DNA from: Arsenophonus nasoniae DSM 15247
GTDB lineage: Bacteria > Pseudomonadota > Gammaproteobacteria > Enterobacterales > Enterobacteriaceae
Reading direction: 5' to 3'
Assembly (NCBI RefSeq): GCF_000429565.1
Contig: NZ_AUCC01000032.1
Coordinates: 1 to 35,748, forward strand
Length of the DNA: 35,748 bases
The notes under the pieces were generated by a model. It saw only the letters and a program-made list of their open reading frames with translations. It was not told the DNA's origin and did not search any database. Made by a program: the position numbers and the translations under genes. Positions 17,703 through 27,541 of this stretch are shown one piece after another (positions within the stretch are counted from its first letter, which is position 1; each line of letters opens with the position of its first letter).

Positions 17703-19772
17703 ATGGATCTCAAGCAAAAGACTGCCTTAAAATCAAACAATTACCTTAAAAATTCACTATATAGTGTATCTTGTATCATCGGACTGATCATTTCGCCACA
17801 ATCCTGGTCCAAATCAGACGAGAAAGCCATTATCGTATACGCTGATGAAGCTATGCCAAATATATCCACTACCGCTAAAACATATACTGTCATTAATACT
17901 AGTCAGCCAAAATATCAATATGCATCTGATGCATTAGGTTTATTAAAAAAAACGCCCGGACTCAGTCTTTCAGGCATTGGCAGTACAAATGGGCAAACTT
18001 TAAACATGCGTGGCTATGAAAAATCTGGCGTTCTCATCACCATTGATGGTATTCGGCAAGATATTAATGCCGGGACTATCACTGGCACATTTCTCGACCC
18101 AATGTATATAAAAAAAATTATTGCCATACAAGGCAGTAATAGCCTACAACATGGTAGTGGAGCATTGGGTGGGACAATTGCCCTAAAAACAGTTACCGCA
18201 CGGGATCTGCTGGCACCAGAACAATCTCATGGCGCTATTTTGACATTAAGCCATAGCCGTAATGATCAGGGATATCAATATGGTAGTTTACTTTTTGGCA
18301 AAACTCATCATGTTGATGGATTAATGGCTTTAAGCAGGCGAACAAAAGGGTCCTCCCGTTTAAGTAATGGCTCAATACCCTATAATAAGGAGGATATCCA
18401 CAACCTACTCGCCAAAGGTAACTGGATGATGACTCCGTCATATATAATTTCAGCTCAATTACGCTATTATCAAAATGAGGGAATACAGCTAAAAAATCCA
18501 GAAGTTGTCGAACCCAGCAAGTACAAAAATAGCCGTTACGATCGTAATACTAGCCAATATGATATTCAATTAACGCAAAAAATTTATCCTCTTCAAGCAG
18601 AAAATTGGCTTATAGATTGGGATCTTTACTATAGTAAGGTGATAATCGAACAAAAACCCATTGAACAGGTAAAACACTCGCTCTTTAGCATTAATAAGCA
18701 TGGTGAGGAAAAACGCTCGCTGATTAGCAAAGGAAGCAAGATAACTCACTATTTTATCTGGGATCATGATCAATTTGCGGCTCACCATTTCAACATTGGT
18801 AGCGAATTTAATCAACAGCAGCAAGAGGCTAATGAACAAGCAGATTTCTTTCCACCAGCAACATTACGTAATATTGCAGTCTGGTTAGAGGACGAAATCC
18901 GATTAAACACCTTGCCAATCACATTTTCTATCGGCACCCGTTACTCTAACTATAGAAATAATAGTGATAAATACAGTAGCAATCAGGATTCTCAATGGAC
19001 ATCGCGTGGCGCAGTTAGCTTTACTCCAACAAACTGGTTGGAACTTTTCAGCTCTTATGCTGAGGGTTACAGAACGCCTAGCTTAAATGAAATTTATAAT
19101 GACTCCAAACACTTCGCGCAGAATTATTTCAAGCCAAACCCGAATTTACAACCTGAACGCAATCAGACAATTGAATACGGCATAAACTTACAGTTTAATA
19201 ATAAGTTACTCACTAATGACCGCTTACAATGGCGAACTGCTGTTTTTAATACTAAAGCAACTAATTATATCACAACTGTAATCCATGGCTTTCCACCTAT
19301 CGGAAACACATTAAGCATTAATACACCCTCTGTCGTCATTCATGGTATCGACAGCAGTCTTAACTATATCACGCCTTGGTTTAATGCTGCACTCGCTTAT
19401 AATCGCACTCATGCTAAAGACACCATAACAGGCATGAGCATTTCATCAATTCGACCAGAAAGTTTAACGGCTTCACTTGATCTACCACTGGCTAATAGCG
19501 GTTTTTCCTTGGGCTGGGTTGGTCAATTTGCCGCCAAAACCAACCTTTCCGGTGATCGCAAAACTGGCAGAGATAAATATCGACAACCTATTATGCAACA
19601 AGCGGGTTATGGTGTTAATGATTTTTATATTCATTATCAAGGTGATGGTCAGTTATCAGGGATAAATACGACCCTATCATTGACCAATGCATTTAATAAG
19701 TCATACAGCTCATCTTTGGGTGTTCCACAAGAAGGCAGGAATATACATTTTAAAATTAATTATCGCTGGTAA
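17703..19772 (+). CDS. hemR: TonB-dependent outer-membrane haem receptor HemR/HmuR
   Basis: A 22-strand beta-barrel receptor that takes haem across the outer membrane using TonB energy. The 689 residues carry an N-terminal signal peptide (to about residue 37), then a TonB-box-like stretch KAIIVYADE, a plug domain (LNMRGYEKSGVLITIDGIRQ), and a barrel ending in an aromatic residue (INYRW). The haem-receptor hallmarks are present: His150 in SLQHGSGALGG, and His470 in DSKHF between the YRTP (FRAP-type) and NPNL boxes, matching the two His residues needed in Yersinia HemR. The ribosome site GGAAGGGA precedes the ATG. It is 79 bases after hemP and probably on the same Fur-controlled transcript. Confidence 0.95.
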   Translation: MDLKQKTALKSNNYLKNSLYSVSCIIGLIISPQSWSKSDEKAIIVYADEAMPNISTTAKTYTVINTSQPKYQYASDALGLLKKTPGLSLSGIGSTNGQTLNMRGYEKSGVLITIDGIRQDINAGTITGTFLDPMYIKKIIAIQGSNSLQHGSGALGGTIALKTVTARDLLAPEQSHGAILTLSHSRNDQGYQYGSLLFGKTHHVDGLMALSRRTKGSSRLSNGSIPYNKEDIHNLLAKGNWMMTPSYIISAQLRYYQNEGIQLKNPEVVEPSKYKNSRYDRNTSQYDIQLTQKIYPLQAENWLIDWDLYYSKVIIEQKPIEQVKHSLFSINKHGEEKRSLISKGSKITHYFIWDHDQFAAHHFNIGSEFNQQQQEANEQADFFPPATLRNIAVWLEDEIRLNTLPITFSIGTRYSNYRNNSDKYSSNQDSQWTSRGAVSFTPTNWLELFSSYAEGYRTPSLNEIYNDSKHFAQNYFKPNPNLQPERNQTIEYGINLQFNNKLLTNDRLQWRTAVFNTKATNYITTVIHGFPPIGNTLSINTPSVVIHGIDSSLNYITPWFNAALAYNRTHAKDTITGMSISSIRPESLTASLDLPLANSGFSLGWVGQFAAKTNLSGDRKTGRDKYRQPIMQQAGYGVNDFYIHYQGDGQLSGINTTLSLTNAFNKSYSSSLGVPQEGRNIHFKINYRW

Positions 19773-19797
19773 TTATTTTCATTAAGCTTAGCACTAA

Positions 19798-19842
19798 GTC
19801 ATGAGTAATTGATTATTTATTTTACTCATGACAATTAATTTT
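19798..19842 (+). terminator. Hairpin between hemR and hemS
   Basis: A perfect 11-bp stem, GTCATGAGTAA (19798-19808) and TTACTCATGAC (19822-19832), is followed by AATTAATTTTTAT. The T-tail is moderate and offset, so it may be a partial terminator or a 3' stabiliser of hemPR mRNA. The remaining gene-free DNA to 20124 (352 bases in all from 19773) holds a second hairpin at 20039-20058 (GCCGATG with CATC-A-GGC), no clear Fur box, and no ORF. Confidence 0.55.
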
Positions 19843-20124
19843 TATCGCAAACTTTCGCTCTTTATCCAATCAAAATTTTGTCATAAATAGGTTATTTAGT
19901 GCAAATAATAAACAAAATAGCAAAAATCAGACAATCTACAGCAACAAGGGTTTTATAGGGCCAAAGATTTCTATTTAAGCTATAAGTGCTAATAAGCAGG
20001 ATTTTAGGTTAACAGACAAGTGAGAAGCAATAATTTATGCCGATGTTTAGCATCAGGCATAGCAGGTTAATAATAGCAATAAAAATATGGATCAACACAA
20101 TATACATAATAAGGAAATGACAGT

Positions 20125-21177
20125 ATGAACGATTCACTTTATAACCGTTACCAGCAAGCAAAACAACAGAGTAGCCTACAATCGATTGCAGAATTGGCTA
20201 ACCATTTAAATGTCACAGAAGCAGAATTGATCTACGCATGTGCTAATGCTGATGATGCTAAACGGTTAAATGTAAATACCACACTATTATTACCTGAACT
20301 GACCAATTTAGGGGAAATAAAAGCGATTACCGCTAATAAATATGCTACTCACATCCATATTGGTGAATTTAAAAATGTTCGTTTAAACAACCAAACGGGT
20401 ATTGTACTTAATCCCAGAGAGCTTGATTTGCGTATATTTCTTGACCACTGGGCAATCAGCTTTGCCTTAACTGAGACATCTTCCGATAATTTACAACATA
20501 GTATTCAGTTTTTTGATTACCATGGTAATGCCGTGCATAAGATCTATGCCACTGAAAAAACCAATATGGCGGTTTGGTATAAGTTGATTAATCAATATCA
20601 GATGACCACAAATCCACCATTAAATTTGCGTCCAGCTACTGTCCATCCACAATCACCACAAATTACCCAAACGGTAAAAAAACAACTAGAAACCGATTGG
20701 CGTAACATGACAAATGTTCATCAATTTTTTCAACTATTGCAAAAATATAATGTTAAACGACAACAAATCTTCGCCGCAGTCAGCGACGAACTTGCTTATC
20801 AAGTTGATAATCATGCGCTCTACCAAATTCTACATAGCGCCTTTAATCAGCAAAATGAAATTATGATCTTTGTCGGTAGCCTTGGATGCATGCAAATATT
20901 TACCGGATGCATTCAAAAACTAGCCGCTTATCATGACAAACTAAGTGCACTACAAAAAATTAATGTTTTAAATCCAAAATTCTCACTCAATGTCATTGAA
21001 ACGGGCATTGCTAACAGTTGGGTAACGCGTAAACCAACCAAGGATGGTATAGTCACCAGCCTGGAAATTTTTGATCATCATGGCGATCCTATCATTCAAT
21101 TATTTGGTCAACGTACAGAAGGAGAACCTGAACAATTAGATTGGCGGAAGCAAATTTCAACCTTAACTAAAATATAA
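20125..21177 (+). CDS. hemS: Cytoplasmic haem-degrading/transport protein HemS
   Basis: HemS/ChuS/HmuS proteins bind imported haem in the cytoplasm and break it open or hand it on. The 350 residues (family about 345) form two homologous halves: FFDYHGNAVHKIYATEKTN near 129-147 is echoed by FDHHGDPIIQLFGQRTEG near 310-328. His199 in NVHQFFQLL matches the axial haem ligand His196 of Yersinia HemS, and Arg103 in LDLRIF may match its Arg102. AAGGA lies 9 bases before the ATG. It starts the hemSTUV cluster, separated from hemR by 352 bases and a hairpin. Confidence 0.93.
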   Translation: MNDSLYNRYQQAKQQSSLQSIAELANHLNVTEAELIYACANADDAKRLNVNTTLLLPELTNLGEIKAITANKYATHIHIGEFKNVRLNNQTGIVLNPRELDLRIFLDHWAISFALTETSSDNLQHSIQFFDYHGNAVHKIYATEKTNMAVWYKLINQYQMTTNPPLNLRPATVHPQSPQITQTVKKQLETDWRNMTNVHQFFQLLQKYNVKRQQIFAAVSDELAYQVDNHALYQILHSAFNQQNEIMIFVGSLGCMQIFTGCIQKLAAYHDKLSALQKINVLNPKFSLNVIETGIANSWVTRKPTKDGIVTSLEIFDHHGDPIIQLFGQRTEGEPEQLDWRKQISTLTKI

Positions 21178-21197
21178 TACCCGGAGTTAAACATAAT

Positions 21198-22022
21198 ATG
21201 AAATTATGGCTTCTCTCAATTATCATCTCTTTACTCATTCCTTGTTCTCAAGCTAGTGAACGCATTATCACGCTCGGTGGGGATATTACTGAAATTATCT
21301 TTGCCCTTAATGAAGGAAAACAGGTTATTGCTCGCGATAGTAGTAGTCGTCAACCAGACTCGGTATTAAAGCTACCAGACGTCGGTTATATGCGTATGTT
21401 AAATGCTGAAGGCATTTTATCGTTATACCCAACTTTGATCTTAGCAAGTGAACAGGCAAAACCCGATTTCGCCCTAAAACAAATTCAACAAACAGGCGTT
21501 AAGATAATAAAAGTGACAGCAACCCCTACTCTGGCAGCCATACCAGAAAAAATTCGTACCATTGCTAATGCTATCGAACAACCCCAAAAAGGAGAAGCGC
21601 TCATTAATAAGCTTAATGAGCAATTGTTATTAATTAATACGGCGCCTCTACAACAAAAAATCATTTTCATATTCAGCCATAATGGCACTGTGCCTCTCGT
21701 CGCCGGTCAACGCACTGCAGCAGATAGTATTATTTCAACGGTCGGTGCCCAAAATGCACTACAAGGTTTTAACGGTTATCTTCCACTCTCTCAAGAAGCT
21801 ATTATTGCCAGTCAACCCGATTGGATTTTAATTACCATTGAAGGGATTCGTTCCTTGGGGGGAATAGAGAAAATCTGGCAATTACCCGGTATTAATATGA
21901 CACCTGCCGGTAAAAATAAAACATTACTGGTGGTTAATGATTTAGGACTACTCGGATTTGGACTATCAACGCCGAGCGTTATGAAACAAATACGCGATGC
22001 TTTGGAAAAAACCAATAAATGA
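21198..22022 (+). CDS. hemT: Periplasmic haem-binding protein HemT/HmuT
   Basis: The substrate-binding protein of the haem ABC importer. It has a signal peptide of about 19 residues (MKLWLLSIIISLLIPCSQA) and then the class III binding-protein fold (RIITLGGDITEIIFAL). Tyr64 in DVGYMRMLNAEGIL and His161 in SHNGTVPLVAG are plausible equivalents of the Tyr and His haem ligands of Yersinia HmuT. The 274-residue length is normal. Its TGA overlaps the hemU ATG by four bases (ATGA), so the two are translationally coupled; it starts 20 bases after hemS. Confidence 0.93.
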   Translation: MKLWLLSIIISLLIPCSQASERIITLGGDITEIIFALNEGKQVIARDSSSRQPDSVLKLPDVGYMRMLNAEGILSLYPTLILASEQAKPDFALKQIQQTGVKIIKVTATPTLAAIPEKIRTIANAIEQPQKGEALINKLNEQLLLINTAPLQQKIIFIFSHNGTVPLVAGQRTAADSIISTVGAQNALQGFNGYLPLSQEAIIASQPDWILITIEGIRSLGGIEKIWQLPGINMTPAGKNKTLLVVNDLGLLGFGLSTPSVMKQIRDALEKTNK

Positions 22023-23017
22023 TGAAACAATTCGCTTATCCAAAAGTAGGATTATTGATTTTATTTTGCATTGTTATTTTAATTGTCGTACTGGCGGCAA
22101 ATGTAGGCGCTATGCCTCTGTCATTTAATACACTTTGGCAATTACCCTTAACAGATAATCATTGGCAAATTTGGCTAACTATTCGCTTACCCCGTATTTT
22201 ATTAGCATTATTAGTCGGCTGCGCATTAGCGGTTGCGGGTGCTATTATGCAAGGGTTATTTCGTAATCCATTAGCCGATCCAGGCTTACTTGGCATCAGT
22301 AGCGGAGCAGCCCTTAGCGTTGCGCTTTTTATTGTTCTTCCCTTGCCTATTTCTTCACTGCTAAGTGATTATGGTTATCTGATCGCCGCTTTTGTTGGCG
22401 GCTTTATCGTTGCAATAGTTATTTTTTTATTAACTCACTATTCAAATGGTCAATTAACAAAATTACTTTTGTCAGGCATAGCGATTAATACATTATGCGT
22501 ATCTTTCATTGGCGTACTTAGCTATGTTAGCGAAGACCAACAATTACGTAGCTTGACATTATGGATGATGGGCTCCTTAAGTCAAAATAATGGTGCGATA
22601 CTGGCCATTGCCTCTAGCATCATTTCACTAACCATGTTTATGGTCTTACAACAAAGTATGAAACTTAATTTATTACAATTAGGCGATGAAGAAGCCTATT
22701 GTCTCGGTTTAAAAGTAAAAAAAAGCAAGTTTATCCTGTTAGTACTGAGCTCACTTTTAATTGGTTGTGCTGTAGCGCTAAGTGGAATAATTGGTTTTAT
22801 TGGCTTAGTCGTGCCGCATCTAATTAGAATGACCTTTGGCGCCAATCATAAATGGTTATTACCGGCTTCCGCTTTGGCAGGCGCTGCTCTACTACTTATC
22901 GCTGATACCATCGCGCGTACCTTAGCCACACCAGCGGAAATTCCAGTTGGCTTAATTACCGGACTAATTGGTGCACCTTATTTTCTCTATCTTATTTTAA
23001 AACAGTCACAAGGTTAG
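22019..23017 (+). CDS. hemU: Haem ABC transporter permease HemU/HmuU
   Basis: An inner-membrane permease of the FecCD/BtuC family, acting as a dimer with about 10 helices per subunit. The 332 residues are strongly hydrophobic. The family signatures RLPRILLALLVGCALAVAG near 60-78, GLFRNPLADPGLLGIS near 82-97, and the ATPase-coupling block GFIGLVVPHLIRM near 257-269 are intact. A second ATG follows the first at once (MM). It overlaps hemT by four bases and is followed by the ATPase 10 bases on. Confidence 0.95.
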   Translation: MMKQFAYPKVGLLILFCIVILIVVLAANVGAMPLSFNTLWQLPLTDNHWQIWLTIRLPRILLALLVGCALAVAGAIMQGLFRNPLADPGLLGISSGAALSVALFIVLPLPISSLLSDYGYLIAAFVGGFIVAIVIFLLTHYSNGQLTKLLLSGIAINTLCVSFIGVLSYVSEDQQLRSLTLWMMGSLSQNNGAILAIASSIISLTMFMVLQQSMKLNLLQLGDEEAYCLGLKVKKSKFILLVLSSLLIGCAVALSGIIGFIGLVVPHLIRMTFGANHKWLLPASALAGAALLLIADTIARTLATPAEIPVGLITGLIGAPYFLYLILKQSQG

Positions 23018-23027
23018 TGATAAAATT

Positions 23028-23819
23028 ATGTGCCGTTCCTCTAAACCTTTTATTGAAGCAAAGCGACTCTGCTATCGCGTAAATAGTCAAAATATTATTG
23101 ATGATTTATCACTGTCACTTTATCACAACCAAATAAGTATTATTATCGGGCCTAACGGTGCTGGTAAATCGACTTTACTACGTTTATTGACCGGTTTTCT
23201 TACACCACATACGGGAGACTGTTTATTAGATGGGAAATCGCTGGCAACTTGGGATATCAATAAATTATCGCTTAAACGCGCGGTAATGCATCAACAGCAC
23301 CAACTCAACTTTCCCTTTAGTGTTGAAGAAATTGTGGCGATGGGACGAAGTCCTCATGCAAATTATTGCTTCAATCAAGCTATCGAAAGTGCATTAATAC
23401 AAACTGACTGCCTGGCATTACGCTATCGAAATTACCAACAACTTTCCGGCGGCGAACAGCAACGTGTGCAGTTAGCCCGTGTTATCGCCCAACTTTGGCA
23501 TCCTGAGCCCAATAATAGCTACTTATTTTTGGATGAACCAACCTCAGCACTTGATCTCTATCATCAGCAACAAAGTTTACGCTTATTACATCGTTTAAAC
23601 CGTCAACAATCTATTGGCGTTTGTTGTATATTGCATGATCTAAACTTGGCAGCATTATATGCAGATCGCATTTATTTACTGCATCAGGGTCAACTGGTTA
23701 GTGTCGGCACACCGCAACAAGTCATGACAGAAGAAAATTTACGCCGCTGGTACAGAGCTAATCTTTATGTAAAAACTCACCCAGACAAAAAGGTTCCGCA
23801 AATATTTTTACACCACTAA
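23028..23819 (+). CDS. hemV: Haem ABC transporter ATPase HemV/HmuV
   Basis: The ATP-binding subunit that powers HemTU. In its 263 residues: Walker A GPNGAGKSTLLRLL near 40-53, Q-loop region MHQQHQLNF, signature LSGGEQQRVQLARV near 138-151, Walker B YLFLDEPTSALDLYH near 164-178, and the switch histidine in CILHDLNLA. Last gene of the haem locus, convergent with ppsA. Confidence 0.95.
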   Translation: MCRSSKPFIEAKRLCYRVNSQNIIDDLSLSLYHNQISIIIGPNGAGKSTLLRLLTGFLTPHTGDCLLDGKSLATWDINKLSLKRAVMHQQHQLNFPFSVEEIVAMGRSPHANYCFNQAIESALIQTDCLALRYRNYQQLSGGEQQRVQLARVIAQLWHPEPNNSYLFLDEPTSALDLYHQQQSLRLLHRLNRQQSIGVCCILHDLNLAALYADRIYLLHQGQLVSVGTPQQVMTEENLRRWYRANLYVKTHPDKKVPQIFLHH

Positions 23820-23874
23820 CCAATTTAGTTTGATCGGTCATCGCCAATTAACGCAATAAATATTAATCATCATT

Positions 23875-23910
23875 AACTGAGTCTGCTGTTTTTCATTTTC
23901 AGACTCAGTT
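23875..23910. terminator. Hairpin between the convergent hemV and ppsA genes
   Basis: Perfect 11-bp arms AACTGAGTCTG (23875-23885) and CAGACTCAGTT (23900-23910) with a 14-base loop, between two convergent stops (23819 and 23947). Neither side has a strong T-run, so termination may be inefficient or factor-dependent. Confidence 0.55.
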
Positions 23911-23946
23911 TGCAAGACAAATTGATGAATAAAAAATTAATCAGTG

Positions 23947-26328
23947 TTAATCATTTTCCGCCAGTGATAACCAGGTTTTCATCACCGTATCAGGGTTAAG
24001 CGAAAGACTATCAATCCCTTCTTTCACTAACCATTGTGCAAAATCCTGATGATCAGAAGGCCCTTGACCACAAATACCTACATACTTGCCTTGTTGTTTA
24101 GCGGCCTTTATTGCCATCGATATCAATGCCTTAACTGCTTCATTGCGTTCATCAAATAGCGAAGAGATAATAGCAGAATCACGATCTAGACCGAGTGTTA
24201 ATTGTGTCATATCATTTGAACCAATGGAGAATCCATCAAAATAGGCAAGAAATTGTTCTGCTAATAGGGCATTTGATGGGATTTCACACATCATGATAAT
24301 TTTCAAACCATTCTCACCGCGTTTTAAGCCATGATGCGCTAACTCTTCAATAACCGCTTCAGCTTGAGCAACAGTTCTGACAAATGGGATCATAATCTCA
24401 ACATTGGTTAGTCCCATGATATTTCGCACCCGCTTGACCGCTTCACACTCAAAGGCAAAACATTGGCGAAAACTATCGGCCACATAGCGACCAGCACCCC
24501 GAAAACCTAACATTGGGTTTTCTTCATGCGGTTCATAAAGATCACCACCAATTAGGTTAGCGTATTCATTTGATTTAAAATCAGATAAACGAACAATTAC
24601 CCGTTTCGGCCAAAATGCTGCTGCTAATGTTGCAATTCCTTCCGTTAAGCGACCGATGTAAAACTCCACGGGATCCTGATAACCTAACATTAGCGCTCGA
24701 ATTTCAGCCTGTAACTCAGTCGTTTGTTGCTCAAATTCCAATAAAGCACGGGGATGCACTCCGATCATGCGATTGATAATAAATTCCAAACGCGCTAAAC
24801 CCACCCCATCATTAGGTAAACAAGCAAAATCAAATGCCCGATCAGGATTACCAACATTCATCATGATTTTCACCTTCAACGCTGGCATTTTATCTACCTG
24901 ACAACTTTTGATCTCAAATGGCAATTTATCAGCATAAACAAAACCGGTATCGCCTTCAGCGCAAGAAACGGTTACTAACTGGCCATCTTGTAGGTGCTCA
25001 GTCGCATCACCACAGCCAACCACAGCGGGAATACCCAACTCACGTGCAATAATCGCAGCATGACAAGTACGTCCACCACGATTAGTGACAATAGCAGCCG
25101 CTCGCTTCATGATAGGTTCCCAATCAGGATCAGTCATATCAGTAACCAAAACATCACCTGCCTGCACACAACTCATTTCACTAATATCATGGATAATTTT
25201 AACCGTTCCTGCACCAATACGTTGACCAATCGCACGCCCTTCTACTAATACTTTACCGGTTTTTTTTATTTGATAGCGTTCCATTATTTGCTGATTAGAA
25301 CGGACAGTCTCAGGTCGCGCCTGGACGATATATAATTTACCATTATGGCCATCTTTAGCCCATTCTATATCCATTGGCCGGCCATAGTGCTGCTCAATTA
25401 ATAATGCTTGATGAGCAAGCGCTTCAACTTCATGATCAGCTAAAGAAAAACAATTTCGTTGTTTTTCTGCTACCTCTTCAATCCTTACTTGCTTACCATG
25501 TTGATGATTATCAGCATAAACCATCCGCACTTTTTTTGAGCCTAACGTTCTGCGCACAATAGCCGGACGCCCCGCTTTTAATGTCGCTTTATGCACATAA
25601 AATTCATCAGGATTTACCGCACCTTGAACAACCATCTCGCCAAGACCACACGCTGAGGTAATAAAAACAACCTGATCAAAACCGGATTCAGTATCTATAG
25701 TAAACATCACGCCCGAAGAAGCTAAATCAGAACGTACCATACGTTGGATTCCAGCAGAAAGCGCCACACCACGATGATCATACCCTTGATGGACACGATA
25801 TGAGATAGCCCGGTCATTAAATAGCGAAGCAAAAACATGCTTGATAGCGACCATTACCGCATCAATACCTTGCACGTTCAAAAAAGTTTCTTGCTGACCA
25901 GCAAAAGAAGCATCTGGCATATCTTCGGCAGTAGCAGAAGAGCGTACTGCAAAGGAAATATCAGATTCATCGGCGGATAATTGCAAAAAAGCCTGACGGA
26001 TATCTTTTTCTAATTTAGAACCAAAAGGGGTATCAATGATCCATTGCCGGATTTGGCTACCTGCTTTGGCTAATTGATCCACATCGTCAATATCAATTTC
26101 ATCCAATAATTGGTATATATGTTGATTAACACCACCTTGTTCTAAAAAATCATTGAAAGCACGAGCGGTAGTAGCAAAGCCATTCGGTACCAGTACATCC
26201 AGAACAGCTAAATGTGTAATCATTTCACCTAACGAAGCATTCTTTCCGCCAACTAAATCAACATCATTCATAGTAAGCTGGTTATACCAAAGTATATTGC
26301 TTGAAGTTCGGCCATTATCAGACATTGA
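23947..26328 (-). CDS. ppsA: Phosphoenolpyruvate synthase
   Basis: Converts pyruvate and ATP to PEP, AMP and phosphate, the gluconeogenic reverse of pyruvate kinase. I use the ATG at 26328 ([16 protein letters not shown]), which has AAGGG upstream and aligns with E. coli (MSNNGSSP), rather than the ATG at 26352; this gives 793 residues against 792. The ATP-grasp N-terminal domain has [20 protein letters not shown]. The phosphohistidine domain has [17 protein letters not shown] near 420, with the catalytic His and, two residues before it, the Thr that PpsR phosphorylates in E. coli. The PEP/pyruvate barrel has GFRGAGRYV and [19 protein letters not shown], then GICGQGPSD. It is divergent from ppsR, and a Cra-like site lies about 105 bases upstream of the start. 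Confidence 0.96.
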   Translation of the reverse strand, partial: SMSDNGRTSSNILWYNQLTMNDVDLVGGKNASLGEMITHLAVLDVLVPNGFATTARAFNDFLEQGGVNQHIYQLLDEIDIDDVDQLAKAGSQIRQWIIDTPFGSKLEKDIRQAFLQLSADESDISFAVRSSATAEDMPDASFAGQQETFLNVQGIDAVMVAIKHVFASLFNDRAISYRVHQGYDHRGVALSAGIQRMVRSDLASSGVMFTIDTESGFDQVVFITSACGLGEMVVQGAVNPDEFYVHKATLKAGRPAIVRRTLGSKKVRMVYADNHQHGKQVRIEEVAEKQRNCFSLADHEVEALAHQALLIEQHYGRPMDIEWAKDGHNGKLYIVQARPETVRSNQQIMERYQIKKTGKVLVEGRAIGQRIGAGTVKIIHDISEMSCVQAGDVLVTDMTDPDWEPIMKRAAAIVTNRGGRTCHAAIIARELGIPAVVGCGDATEHLQDGQLVTVSCAEGDTGFVYADKLPFEIKSCQVDKMPALKVKIMMNVGNPDRAFDFACLPNDGVGLARLEFIINRMIGVHPRALLEFEQQTTELQAEIRALMLGYQDPVEFYIGRLTEGIATLAAAFWPKRVIVRLSDFKSNEYANLIGGDLYEPHEENPMLGFRGAGRYVADSFRQCFAFECEAVKRVRNIMGLTNVEIMIPFVRTVAQAEAVIEELAHHGLKRGENGLKIIMMCEIPSNALLAEQFLAYFDGFSIGSNDMTQLTLGLDRDSAIISSLFDERNEAVKALISMAIKAAKQQGKYVGICGQGPSDHQDFAQWLVKEGIDSLSLNPDTVMKTWLSLAEND

Positions 26329-26430
26329 AAAAGAACCCTTATTAAAATTCATAGAAGTGTAAATATGTTAGTTAGTTGGTAAAACTCTCTCATCGCTAAG
26401 ACTAACATAATGCTGAACCCAAAATGGAAT

Positions 26431-26444
26431 GGTGAATCGATCAA
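26431..26444 (+). promoter_or_regulatory. Candidate Cra operator upstream of ppsA
   Basis: GGTGAATCGATCAA fits every position of the Cra consensus RSTGAAWCSNTHHW as I recall it. It lies in the 234-base gap between the ppsA start and ppsR, about 105 bases upstream of ppsA. In E. coli Cra activates ppsA from an upstream site. Confidence 0.6.
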
Positions 26445-26562
26445 GCTCATAATAATATTTTTTAACGCCATATAATCTATCATTGGGCTAACAAATTTTT
26501 ACATTTGATCTTTATTATTTTACTTTCTAAAAATAGAATAAAATGAAAAGGAAAATTAACCA

Positions 26563-27402
26563 ATGGACAATCATCACGCTAAAAATTTAGCACGCTGTGT
26601 ATTTTTTATCTCCGACGGCACTGCTATTACTGCAGAGACGCTAGGTCATGCTGTTTTATCGCAATTTCCACTTCATTTTTCTTCTTACACACTACCGTTT
26701 GTCACCACTGAAAAACGTGCCACAGAAATAAAACAAAGAATTGATCAAATCTATTCTAAAACCCATATTCGCCCGTTGGTTTTTTACTCAATCATCTCGC
26801 CAACAGTAAAAAAAATTATTACCACAAGTGCTGGCTGTTGTCAGGATATCGTCCAATCTTTAATTGATCCGATCCAGCAAGAAATTGGCTTAAAACCTGA
26901 ACCAAAGCTTAACCGTACTCATGGATTATCTAACCTAAATCAATATGATGCTAGAATTGCGGCGATTGAATATACATTGGCACACGATGATGGCATATCA
27001 TTAAAAAATCTCGATCAGGCTCAAGTAATTTTATTGGGTGTTTCTCGCTGTGGTAAAACACCAACCAGCCTCTATTTAGCCATGCAATTTGCTATTCAGG
27101 CTGCCAATTATCCTTTCACCGCAGATGATATGGATAATTTGCAATTACCCTCTGCATTGAAGCCGTATATGAATAAACTCTTTGGTCTAACAATTAGTCC
27201 TGAGCGACTAGCGGCTATTCGTGAAGAGCGCTGTGAAAAAAGTCGTTATGCATCTTTACGTCAATGTCGAATAGAGTTAACTGAGGTTGAAGCTTTATTT
27301 AGAAGACACAATATTCATTATTTAAATACAACTAATTACTCTGTTGAAGAGATCTCAGCTAAAGTCATCGATACATTCGGTCTAACCCGCCGTATATTTT
27401 AA
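26563..27402 (+). CDS. ppsR: PEP synthase regulatory kinase/pyrophosphorylase PpsR
   Basis: A DUF299-family bifunctional enzyme that inactivates PEP synthase by ADP-dependent threonine phosphorylation and reactivates it by phosphate-dependent removal. The 279 residues (E. coli 277) begin with the typical [19 protein letters not shown]. The P-loop [15 protein letters not shown] is near 158-172, and the C-terminal part has [17 protein letters not shown] and [13 protein letters not shown]. It is divergent from its target ppsA, as in E. coli. Confidence 0.95.
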   Translation: MDNHHAKNLARCVFFISDGTAITAETLGHAVLSQFPLHFSSYTLPFVTTEKRATEIKQRIDQIYSKTHIRPLVFYSIISPTVKKIITTSAGCCQDIVQSLIDPIQQEIGLKPEPKLNRTHGLSNLNQYDARIAAIEYTLAHDDGISLKNLDQAQVILLGVSRCGKTPTSLYLAMQFAIQAANYPFTADDMDNLQLPSALKPYMNKLFGLTISPERLAAIREERCEKSRYASLRQCRIELTEVEALFRRHNIHYLNTTNYSVEEISAKVIDTFGLTRRIF

Positions 27403-27488
27403 TAATTTAAAATTAGCTGAGAAACATTAATTATTTTAACGCTATCTTAAACAACCCTTTGAATCGGTTTATTTTCAGTTAGGGTAAT

Positions 27489-27503
27489 GCTAGTTTATTT
27501 AGC
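27489..27503 (+). promoter_or_regulatory. Weak TrpR-operator-like palindrome before aroH
   Basis: GCTAGTTTATTTAGC lies 38 bases before the aroH ATG. It contains CTAGTT and a TTTAG arm but is one base longer between arms than the TrpR operator core (CTAGTTnnCTAG). E. coli aroH is repressed by TrpR at this relative position. It is either a degenerate operator or chance. Confidence 0.3.
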
Positions 27504-27541
27504 AAGAAGATCTGCTACATTGAAGCATATATGAGATAAAT

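Noticed and set aside
20117-20128. Three-codon ORF (MTV) overlapping the hemS ATG as ATGA, and a similar MVIQ ORF before the serine protease
   Set aside because: They resemble the hemP leader arrangement, but such tiny frames arise easily in AT-rich DNA and have no duplication or ribosome site behind them.
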